64,000 nucleotides of DNA from Lyophyllum atratum (Eukaryota > Basidiomycota > Agaricomycetes > Agaricales > Lyophyllaceae), in NCBI GenBank assembly GCA_014905825.1, contig JACGCN010000014.1:806001-870000 (forward strand), written 5' to 3'. The notes beneath the pieces were generated by a model, which did not search any database, was not told where the DNA came from, and saw only the letters and a list, made by a program, of their open reading frames with translations. Made by a program: the position numbers and the translations under genes. Shown here in pieces: positions 54,738 through 64,000 of this stretch (position 1 is its first letter; each line of letters begins with the position of its first letter).

Positions 54738-57700
54738 GGCTTTGGAAGAAGATGTTGAGAGTTTGTCGAGATCAGTATGAGGTGGGTAGATCCGGTAGGA
54801 GCTCGGGAGTGTATGGGACTCGCTGCAGGTTTATATAGAGGCCCCAGCGATGTAAAGCCAGAAAGGGACGGCAGATGCAATGTACGGCCGTGCACCATCT
54901 GACGTGAACGATGGATAGTCTGAAGCGATCGAGAGGCGATAGAAACAGAGTTTGGGGCACAAATCTCGACACTGTGTGATGTTTTGAGGGAGAGCGCCCC
55001 ATACTCAAGGAAAAGAAGGGTCGCGAAGTCGGCGAAGTTCGTCACGAGGCGAAATGCAGTAAGGTGTTGTATGAGGATATCGTTTCGTGTGTGATGATGA
55101 GGTCCTTATTGCGTCCAGGCGCGATCCGAGTAGTCTGACCTTGCTTCGCTACACCTGCCACAAGGAGTATCTATATGTCCCCGATCAAAGTATGCCTTGC
55201 TCAATTGATAGCGAATGAGTGACTGACGAGGTGAACAAAATGGAAGTCTGCGTGACGCAAATACTTCTAAGGTAGTGAAGCCAGAGTGGTTGAAGTAGAC
55301 GAACGGGTGCTCAGTTCTTGAGGGTGTGTTTGCGCTTGAGATTGGACTGCATTTCCTTGCCGGCTAGCGAGCGATCCACAACGAGGAACAAGCGAAGCCA
55401 TCGACATGGTGAATGGACGCCGACAGACGACCAACATTCATCTCCACACTTTCCCCACACTGGTCTGCTGATAGCTCATTAATGATTACAGAGGCGATTA
55501 GAGGTGATAAAAAGCTTACTCGTGGAACGTAAGGATGCTCAAAGGCGTCCCACAAAGCTAAGTTTAAGTAAACCACGATATTGGATCGACTTATACCAGA
55601 TTCCAGTCACCTTTAGAATGGTAAGTAAAACAACAGGCGAGATCCATAGAAGGAAGGGCAAGCCGGTCGACTCTTTTCAGCGTTAGGGCTACACTACAGC
55701 CATAACATCGGGAGAACTGCATGGAGCCAAATTTGAAAGGGATGAACAGAACATTGAAATGAAGTCTTTCGAATACCCAGTATTCTATTTTTGTTGTGGG
55801 GTACGCAGTAAGATCGGCCTGAACGTCAAAGAAAGAGATTCCTGGAAGCTTCGAAGAACGGGGAGGGTTTTGTGTGGTGATCAGACCAGATGTGGTATAT
55901 GTGACGAGCGAATGTGAAACTTGAGAAGGGACCCCAGACCTGAGGTGGAGTTACCGTGGAGTGGGGCAGCTGAGCGACGTAAAGAGTTGTTGAGAAGATC
56001 ATTGCGCGCTACCGGCATTGAACAGCGTTGCACTTCGAGAGCGCGATGATTGAACTGTATCCCAAGTGTCTATCAAATTCAGAGTCTAGGGCGGCAGTGT
56101 GTGGAGCGAGAAAAAGAGTCGTTGCCTGCTGGATCGCGATATGAAAGGCATCTTGAGATTTTGCGGTTCTTGTTAGCTTACTCGAGAATGTAGTATCATC
56201 ACTTACAGCATGTGCTCTCGCGGAGAACTTCCGTACAAGACTCGGAGGGATGGAGCTCCGATGAGACATCAACATGTGTAACGATAAGGCGATGAGATCG
56301 CATTTGTGGGTCGAAGGATGGGTAGAGAGTGGATCCGTGCCGAGTATGAAGTACGTGCATAGACGCGAATGGATAACCCGAACCATGAACGAAAGGTAGA
56401 AACAGATATAATCAAGTACGTTGAGTGGTGCGGGTCTTCCTGCATCTCTGAGCCTGGATCAAGCCTGGTCGAAAGGATAACAATGAGACTAGAGAGATGG
56501 TAGTAAAGCAGGGCGAGTGGACGTTCAAGGCCTGCGCGTCGCGTTTCATGCCAATAGAGTGCCACTGCGATGTTGAGCTGCCCTTCGACTTCATGGTCTC
56601 GTCCAACTCTGATTCAACCAGATTCTGTATGATCCGCTCGAGACGGCCGACGCGGAGGATAGCGCAGGAGCGATGTCAGTTTGCTTCCTCCGACCTGCAT
56701 TTGGCGCATCGACCGCCAGCTGTCAGATAGGCGGTCGCGACGTTCAGCGTGGCCCATTGACTCCCCATGATCAACCTTGTCCTGAACTGTATCACCGTTG
56801 CCTCTTTGGAGGGCCCATCTCGCCAGTCCATGCACAGAGCCCGTAACGCGGCTTCGCTGGTTCATCCTCTCTATCCCCCTGAGCGAATTTCCACCCCTTT
56901 CTGCGGTTCAACCAAAATTCGAGCTGATAGGCCACGGCCTCCATCCACCCGTAGCTTTGCAAGTAAAATCCCCTACTCTTCGCACGCAACATACACGTCG
57001 CTACGCATATGTGCTGGTCGGCTGGAGATCGAGAGTGTCGATACGACACTGAAAGGCCACCTTCTGAGTATCGTATTCGCAGCTGATGGTTCAGAATTTT
57101 AGGGGTTTCGTCAAATCCCAGGGTCCGTCTAGTTGGAGATCCTGCAGCTGTCTCGGGAGAGATGCGAGACGGGACGCGTAAGGTCGATTGCAGAAGTGCC
57201 GATGTAGGCTTTGTGTAGGCTGGTATATATATTCCCAGTCACGGCCAAGTTGGAGGACGGCTATGCGAAGACGAGGTCCAAGGCGGCGTCAGTCTTAAAG
57301 CGGAGGTCCTGGCGGAAATCGCGTGTCTGGACATGCGAAAGAGCTCTTAGAGAAGGGATGCTCGTCGTACGCAACTTTGCCAGGCAAGGCCAGTTGTGGG
57401 CGGGCCGCCCGGCCGTTCCGGGTTTTCCACACTGATCACGACATGTGACTTCAAATTGTCAATGACGTCTCTTCTCTGCCACTGCCATGTACCACGCTCG
57501 GTTTAACTACTTACTAGCAGCTCGCTTCTCCCATTTCCCGCGTTGGCGCGACATAGGAACCGATAACGTGCGCCACCAGAAAGCTTCTAAGCTCCCCGGG
57601 GAGCCAAGAGGCTGCCGCCCTTGCAATACCAATCTATCTTCCCACTCGAAGGATGATCTACAGCGTACGGCCCACTGTCCTTGGTTCATGACTTGTGCCA

Positions 57701-57892
57701 TACTTTCCTAGTGTCCTGGATAACTTTCCAAGTCAAATCCTGCTACTTAAGAATTGCGATCATGAAACCGGGGAACAGCGATATGGAGGGCCGATCAGTC
57801 CGCTGGCATTTGACGGCCTATCTATGTCCTGTCGATACCACGGATGGGCGCTAAGAAACTACTCCTCACTTACCAACTCGACACCGGTAAAT
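54738..57892. other. 3.2 kb without a recognised gene
   Basis: This holds the lectin promoter (the first few hundred bases upstream of 54737). Between 55.3 and 56.1 kb the minus strand has several adjacent open stretches with plausible splice sites (for example ending RSLAGKEMQSNLKRKH before a stop near 55320), which could be a multi-exon gene, but I recognise no family. Elsewhere frames are short and conflicting. Confidence 0.35.
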
Positions 57893-59323
57893 ATGCGAGT
57901 ATTCGTCGTCTCGGAACTCAAACACCACTCCCAAATGCGCGTCTTAACCGACGTACCCGAGCCACAAGCGAAGCCAGGTCAAGTACTGGTCGATCTCTAC
58001 AGTGCAGGTCTCAACTTCTTCGATGTGCGTGCTGAAGACCATACCCAAGTATCTTCGATGGAGTGTATTCATATCATTAAATTCTTCAAACCAAAGGGAA
58101 ATACCAGGTTCAGCCCCCGCTTCCGTTCGTGCTGGGCACAGAATTCGCGGGGAGGATATCCAAGGACTCCCCGATTCCCGAAGGCTGTTTCTTTAAGCCT
58201 GGCGATCGAGTGTTCGGTGCAGGACAGGGAGCTTACGCAGACGAGGTCGCCATAAACCTCAGGCAATTACAGCCTCTTCCAGATGCTATCACGTATGATC
58301 GGGGCGCAGGCAAGGACCAATATTAATGTTCCGCTATATATCCTGAATGTACGCGTCAGGTCTTTATTTTACTTGGCCGACCAGTTATGAAGCCCTGATC
58401 GGGCGTGCGAAGTTGAAGCCCGGTACGTGCACTTCCGATACGGCTCACCGACAAAACTCACAGATAAAATAAGGTCAATGGATTCTGGTGACGGCTGCTG
58501 CGGGCGGTGTTGGTATTGCAGCTGTTCAGCTTGCCAAAGGTACATTTTGTAACGTACACATGAGTCCTGCACTTATGTCTGCTAACTTCAATTTTAAGTC
58601 CTGGACGCCAAAGTAATAGCCGCCGCAGGTTCGGAGGCAAAGCTTGACATCGTGAAGCGCTGCGGTGGGGCTGATCATGGCGTAAACTACTCAAAATCCA
58701 GGTTGGCAGGAGGGGGTGTTGACGCTGACAAATGGAAAGGGCGCGGACGTTACATATGACCCAGTTAGTCTCATCAACGGTACGTTGAGTTGCTCAAAGT
58801 CACTGAGCTGCGACTTTTCAGACTTGCATCGCCAGATTCCTTAAAATGTATTGCATGGAAAGGGCGGATGTTAGTCGTTGGCTTCGCGGCTGGGACTATT
58901 GAGAAGGTATAACCACATTCGGTTCCTGAGGAGGCATGCTGAGCTTCGAAACCTAGGTTCCAATGAATCTCGTACTCCTCAAAAATATTTCATTCGTTGG
59001 CTTATATTGGGGATCGTACTCTGGTCCGTATTCCTAATCTATAACGTCATTCCGATACTAACTAACATGGGCCCAATTAGAGTTCAAACATCACCATGTT
59101 CCTGTTGTATGGAAAGCACTACTCGAGTATGTATCGTCCCCTCGGCTATAGCATGCGCTGACCGTTTTTTAGCCTGTTTGCTTCTGGTCAGGTCAAGCCT
59201 GTCATATATGACCAAATTGATCCTTTGGAACAACTTGCTGACGGTCTCACTGCCATCGAGCGACGTGAAGCGTCGGGAAAGACCATTATACGAATCCGAG
59301 AAGAAAATGATGCAAAACTGTAG
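57893..59323 (+). pseudogene. Quinone oxidoreductase-like MDR protein, probably disrupted
   Basis: Nine exon-like blocks follow the medium-chain dehydrogenase/reductase fold: 57893..58024, 58081..58309, 58360..58422, 58474..58539, 58599..58779, 58836..58906, 58957..59023, 59081..59126, 59173..59323. Together they give about 330 residues: catalytic fold (LPFVLGTEFAGR, KPGDRVFG), NAD(P)-binding VTAAAGGVGIAAVQLAK, and C-terminal VKPVIYDQI...DGLTAIERREASGKTII. No zinc ligands are seen, as in NADPH:quinone reductases. Two lesions: the second exon is preceded by AA, not AG, with an in-frame TAA; and the fifth exon is one base too long, shifting frame near 58700 (TCCAGGTTGGCAGG). The second intron uses a GC donor (CAG|GCAAGG). 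Either a recent pseudogene or sequence errors. Confidence 0.72.
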
Positions 59324-60044
59324 CGAAGATAAAAAAAGATACATCATTTTACTTTACCCTGTAAGGTTTCCTAGAGATGTGGGATGCGAGCCTGAGGATC
59401 GCTGCGATGAACTCATGGCACCACCATATCGAGCAATATCGGGCCGGTAGTCGTCTCTGATAGTTCATTGTCCTTTTTCCGCGAATACAATGATATTGGG
59501 GCACGTAAATGCCTCCTTTGCGTTGGCGTTAGGTCAAGCATCGGTGTGAGCAGTAGGAGGAGGAGCTGAAAAACCTCAGGTGCTGCGAAATTTAGCCCGC
59601 GGTCGCACTGGCAACCCCTTCATGGCCTCACCCGAACCTCTGCACATCGCGACTCCTTGTTTCCCCCGTTGATCGAGGTCAGCGATGCGTCACAGGCAGG
59701 TCATCCTCGGTGCGGAATTGGCTAAGGCAGCGGATGGTAGAGAGCGCGAGTTAAACATCCATCGCTTGAATGCAAGCCAACGGTGATGGCGTTGAGGGTG
59801 GAATCAGCTATATGCATGGTATAAGTACGATGAAGCGGGTAAGGATACTTGTACAATAACAAATATTTGAGATCGCATATCGCACGTTGAAATACGAGTC
59901 CTGGCTGGGAATGGTGGTAGAGGACGTGTCCGGACAACGGAGCAGCAAGCATGGGGAAAGTCGGTAAGGTAAACAGTCATACTCGAACTGCGGGCGGCCG
60001 TATCGCGAGTGCTAACCGTCACATCCCATCGAATACTAGATGGG
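59324..60044. other. Convergent 3' flanks, no gene recognised
   Basis: Only short frames are seen between the oxidoreductase and membrane-protein genes. Confidence 0.4.
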
Positions 60045-61589
60045 TCATATGTGAGGAATTATGGATGACCATTCGAGTTCTGCGAGTGCGCCGGGTGTGA
60101 GTGCTCGGAGACCGATAAATGCCTCCACGATGAGGATGAGCCTTGCGATGGCATATAGGGGTGCACCGACGATGGCTAGAAAGTCTAAGAGGCTGCCAAC
60201 ACCTCTCAAAGCCTCTTCCAGGGATTTGTACGTGTCGCTGCTGAGGAAATAGACCTCGTGCACCCCAAAGGAGGCCAAAGTGAGTAGAGGCATGCAAAGT
60301 AGTATGAGAGAGCAGACACGCCAAAGCACCCTTTCAGCGTTGGAAGAGAAGGGGGATGACCAGGCAGTGCAGTGGATGGCTCCAAAGGAAGTACCGAGGA
60401 CTATCACGAGTATTGCAATACGGTAGTTGGACTTGAACCAACGGCGTCGACTCTCTTCTATGTCCTCGGCGTTTCGTGTCGTCACTCTTGAAGTTGGTAT
60501 GATCCTTCCATCCCCCCTGTCCTCGTTGACAAACTCCGACGCGGGGCGTAAAAAATTATTGAACAGGACATTGAACGGAAAGGGCAAAACATCCGTCCGA
60601 TCTGCCTGTAACGCCTGATACTCGACCTTGTTTGAACGTTTGGGGAATATTGTGGTGAATATTTGAGAGCAGTGGTCACATAAATTTTGGGTAGTTTCCG
60701 ATATTCGGTGCCACAAGGAATACTCTGGCCTATAATGAGAAGGCGTCCTTGAGAATGAGATATGTCAGCTTACTTGGTTTTTTCGGTTTCACGACTTGCT
60801 CAGTCCAGTCAGGTCCCGGCAACAAAAACACTGGAATAGAACATCGAACGTCCAGAGGCTTGTTCCACCAAAAAAAGTACGTTATTCCGTTGAGGGCGGC
60901 AAATGCGAGGGTGACGATTTCGAGCTCGGTGATAACGAGTCCTTGAGCATGGCGAGCGATACATTGGGCAACAAACCAAGTTGTCTGGCACATTGCAATC
61001 GTCTTCGACAGACCGTCGCCTTTGCTGCGATCCAGAATTTCTTCCTCCGTGGTGGTTGGGAAAGCCACTTGACCCTCGGTGAATAGTTCCTCCAAATCGG
61101 CGGTTGAAAGAACTTTCTTCCGAATCTCGCCTTCGTATAACGCAAATCCGCCCATTTGCACGAAATATCCATGAGTTTTAGTCCATCCGTGTCCTGCAGG
61201 TCATTTAGATCTAGCAAAAGTGCGAAGAACAACATGGACATACCGCTGTACTTATCCGCAAGCTCGCGAGATGCAAGCCATTGCCTTATGGCCCAAAAAA
61301 TAACTAATTCAGGGGCCAGAGTTGTCCAAATCATGAGCCCAGCCCGACGCTTGGCCACTTTCCATGCAGGATCTTCTGGGGCCGGCATGTTGGGATGCAC
61401 GGATACCCACGTACAGGTGAACACCGTCGCAAGACACCCCCAAATGATCGTCCAGATTGTTCGTTGCTCTGACGGGCAGCTGCATGTCTCCAAGTCACGT
61501 CCGAAGGTGGTAGCGTCATGCGTAACGGGGAGAGGGACAGCGATACCGAAACTACGGAAGAGATAAAGCAGTAGGAGAATTGAGAACAT
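60045..61589 (-). CDS. Multi-pass membrane protein of an uncharacterised basidiomycete family
   Basis: Exons about 61244..61589, 60774..61193 and 60045..60729. The protein starts with a signal-anchor (MFSILLLLYLF), then RTIWTIIWGCLATVFTCTWVSVHPNMP, a motif of a large uncharacterised mushroom family, GHGWTKTHGYFVQMGGF, DVRCSIPVFLLPGPD, and in the last exon GTSFGAIHCTAWSSPF, ARLILIVEAF and the conserved end ALAELEWSSIIPHI. About six to eight membrane helices. Exon 1-2 phase is correct, but exon 2 and exon 3 join one base short at a run of six A (60778-60783 on the plus strand, T there). Unless a base is missing in the read, the protein ends at 60730 after about 269 residues. Function unknown. 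Confidence 0.65.
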
Positions 61590-61948
61590 TGATCAAGGGG
61601 GCGGGTGGTATTCCGTTGGCTGCGCTTATAACTCGACATGGACAAACATGAGGCCCCAACGCTTCGGCCTCGAGGACCAGCGCGCAGTACGAAGGCGGTT
61701 TCAATGTGGCTTTCAAGACGGCATACCTTTAGACGCTGAGAGATGGATAAGAATCTGACAGCGTCACCACCATCGGCATTTGCCGTGTGATCGAAAGTCG
61801 ATCACAGTTTGATCACAGGCCTTTCTCGCACTTTTGAGCGCTAGAAGCTACACCACCCAAGCTGACCTCTCGAGGTTTTCCTAGAGTACGTCCTCTTCAA
61901 CGTATGTAGCATCTTCCCTATACTTATTCGTTGCAGTTCCTCGCTCGA
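61590..61948. promoter_or_regulatory. Shared upstream region of two divergent genes
   Basis: 359 bp separate the start codons of the membrane-protein gene (-) and QTRT2 (+), so both promoters lie here. I see no definite element. Confidence 0.4.
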
Positions 61949-63721
61949 ATGGCGCATTCGCAGCCCAATCCCGGCCTGCAGTTCACCCTCGCAGGTACTG
62001 CTCAGCCATGCTTTGGCCCTCGTCTTGGAATGCTCGTTTTCGGTCGGCCCAATGGCACGGAAATTAAGCTCGAAACACCAACACTGCTAACCTCGACCTC
62101 ACGCGGTGTAGTACCGCACCTCTCCCGTGACCACGCCAGGCTCACCAAGGCGATCGGATTGGTCCACGTCCCGTTTGAGACTTTGTAAGTGAGTCGGGAC
62201 GCTTTTTAGTATCTCGATCTTTTCTGATCTCTATCGCGTATGCAGTTTGGAACATTCCCCGCCGGTCCCGACGATGCAGCTGGGCCCACACGCGCTGCAC
62301 CGTTTTTTGGGCTTCGTACCTGCCGACCACCTACTGTCGATGTCTGTCCGCGACCCGGCCGATGTACGTGAGATGCCTGCGAATGGGACTAGCCATGTGT
62401 CGGCGTATAGTCTAAGGGGTGTGCGCAAGGTGCGTTGCTGTATTTCTCATCATTGTCTTCCCGTCCTGACCCGCGCTTTATGTAGATATCCCCAGCTGAC
62501 TGGCGATCATATACAGCAGCGTGTCAGCCCGATGTCGTTGTCGCGATGACGGACACACCGTACACCACCCCGCCATTCTCCCAAAAACGCCTCACTAAGA
62601 GCCTCGACCGTTCGTCCGCATGGCTCGCCAGTCTCTTCGCCCCTCCACCACCCCCAGCTCCGTCCGAAACCGTCTCGGCCGCAGTTGAACGCCAGGTCAC
62701 TGCACCTGGAAACCAAGATCGAAATACGACATCGCCTGCGGTCTTTGTCCACCTCGCAGGCTCGGCCTCTCACCCCGCCCGCGCAGCATTCGCCGCCTCC
62801 CTGCGAGAAACCCTGCACGGCACCGAAAGAACAGCCGTCGGTGGCCTCGCATCTCTCGATGAGGGCGTGTCAGGATACACCGCCGACCTCACGCCCCTCA
62901 GACTCGCTGCAGCCGCCTCCTCTGCCTCCTCCTCCGATGTTGCCGCCGAAACTCCACCCAAAGACGACCTCCCCTCCCTCCTCCGAACCTCCCTCTCCAC
63001 CCTCCCACACACGAAACCCCGCCTCGTGAACGGAACACGTGGGCCACACGAGGTGCTACGCCTCATACGCGACGTGGGCATCGATGTCTTGGACGCGAGG
63101 TGGGCGATGGAGGCAGCGGGGTGGGGCGTTGCTTTGGATTTCGTGTTTCCTGTTCCCGAGGGCGGGGAGGAAGGAAAGAAGGAGCTGGGGCGGAACCTGT
63201 ACGACGCCGTGTATGCCTTGGATTTCGCGGGTCTCTCCGGTGTCGAGAGCTGTGTGTGTGCGGCGTGCGCCCCTGTGGTGCCTAGTACGCGCATCGTACA
63301 TGGGGCGGATCCGTCGGAGGCCGGGGACGCTCGGAACGAAGGGATCGAGGAGGTGCAGGGTCCGGGGGAGAAGAAGGAAGGGTATAAACGGGCGTATGTG
63401 CACCATCTCCTGCGTACGCATGAGATGTCGGCGCATGCGCTGCTTGTTATGCATAATATGGCGGTAGTGGACGCGTTTTTGGCGGGGGTGCGGAGGGTTC
63501 TGGGCCCCTGTGCTGGTGATTCAATTGGGCATGTGGAGGAGAGGTTTGGGGAGGAGGTGAGGCGGTTTGGGGAGGTGTACAGTGAGGAGGGGGGTGTGAT
63601 GGAGGAGGCGAGGGTGATGTGGCGGGAGGTGGAGATGGCACGTGGGAAGGGGAGGTTGGCGAGGGAGCGGGAGAAGCAGGGGCAGACGGAGGAGGGGGCT
63701 GGGGCGGAGGAGGGGATGTAG
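61949..63721 (+). CDS. QTRT2: Queuine tRNA-ribosyltransferase accessory subunit 2
   Basis: join(61949..62184, 62246..62429, 62486..63721), 551 aa. The fold is that of tRNA-guanine transglycosylase: the opening FGPRLGML, LLTSTSRGVVPHLSRDH, MQLGPHALHRFLGF, VVVAMTDTPY, and the zinc site CVCAAC (Cys396, 398, 401) with His in YVHHLL (about 446-447) and VMHN after it. The accessory subunit lacks the catalytic aspartates and pairs with QTRT1 to insert queuine at position 34 of GUN-anticodon tRNAs (Asn, Asp, His, Tyr), often near mitochondria. It is longer than animal QTRT2 because of Ala/Ser/Pro-rich inserts (about residues 190-300), a longer gap between zinc Cys and His residues, and a Glu/Gly-rich tail. 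Both introns (61 and 56 bp) are clear. Confidence 0.88.
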
Positions 63722-64000
63722 AGGAGGGGTACTTGTATAATTGCTCTGGGATTTCTAGGGTTTGATGTTCACTTATTCATCTCATGGGGTAGACGGGTTT
63801 CGGGTACTCATGTCTAGACTGGTAGGAATTTGTAGATGCGACGAATCATTGCGCTCTAGATGATCGTTTATCGCACGGACCAGCGTCCAGACTTCCTGTT
63901 CGTTCAGCTTGACTTGCCTTTTTGCTGGGAGCTGTTGAGCTTGAAACTGGTAACCAATCTCTCTACTGAGAGGCAAAGGCACAGGGAAGGCTAGCCGTTG
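63722..64000 (-). other. Possible last exon of a gene continuing past the window
   Basis: The minus strand is open from the right edge region to a stop at 63782-63784 and encodes a hydrophilic end (QLPAKRQVKLNEQEVWTL, then INDHLERNDSSHL). Composition is protein-like and no ATG opens it inside the window, which fits a C-terminal exon. The family is not recognised. Confidence 0.35.

Noticed and set aside
1..64000. CRISPR arrays, phage, plasmid or bacterial operon features
   Set aside because: Intron-rich genes, tRNA introns and basidiomycete families show eukaryotic nuclear DNA; no regularly spaced short repeats were seen.

Overview
The window reads as nuclear DNA of a mushroom-forming basidiomycete (Agaricomycetes). 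Genes are split by many short introns of about 50-70 bp with GT(A/G/C)NG-type donors. The gene content is typical of these fungi: FunK1 'fungal-type' protein kinases, an expanded F-box family, a DUF6533-type seven-helix protein, a GPH-family sucrose/alpha-glucoside transporter and a PLL-like propeller lectin. Both tRNA genes carry an anticodon-loop intron. No CRISPR, operons or bacterial features are present.

Layout. 0.5-4.5 kb: a nine-exon DUF6533-like membrane protein (-), zuotin (-) and tRNA-Asn (-). 5.6-11.4 kb: two near-identical tandem F-box genes (+) separated by a 557-bp MITE and an F-box scrap. 12.6-15.4 kb: FunK1 copy 1 (+) with one nonsense codon. 16-22.2 kb: a calmodulin-dependent protein kinase (-), a small TIGR04076-type gene (+) and a GH79 glycosidase (-). 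23-26.7 kb: a broken duplicate of the TIGR04076-type gene, split by an intact FunK1 (copy 2, -). 26.7-31.8 kb: a WRN/RNase D-type 3'-5' exonuclease (-) and FunK1 copy 3 (-). 33.5-36.4 kb: an F-box gene (-) with a tiny LTR retroelement (two identical 218-bp LTRs, 5-bp target duplication, only a zinc-knuckle Gag ORF) in its upstream region. 38-39.4 kb: chimeric pseudogene scraps and tRNA-Cys (-). 39.7-53 kb: the transporter gene followed by a repeating series of F-box genes and 3' pieces of the transporter. 53.7-64 kb: a seven-bladed lectin (-), a damaged quinone oxidoreductase (+), a multi-pass membrane protein (-), the tRNA-guanine transglycosylase accessory subunit QTRT2 (+) and a partial gene at the right edge.

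The housekeeping genes (zuotin, CaM kinase, exonuclease, QTRT2, tRNAs) look conserved and complete. Between them lie lineage-specific duplications: six F-box copies (one frameshifted), three FunK1 copies (one with a nonsense codon), four transporter copies (one complete) and two mobile elements. The F-box copies share a predicted 7-nt first exon and an acidic tail. The FunK1 copies share identical internal exon lengths and a conserved upstream box. Duplication junctions fall between whole gene-plus-promoter blocks. This suggests ongoing copying of F-box and FunK1 modules, possibly for recognition or signalling; that role is inference.

Splice sites were assigned by eye from consensus sites, reading phase and family or paralog comparison. 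Exon coordinates are therefore predictions, although phases close exactly in the genes marked as intact.
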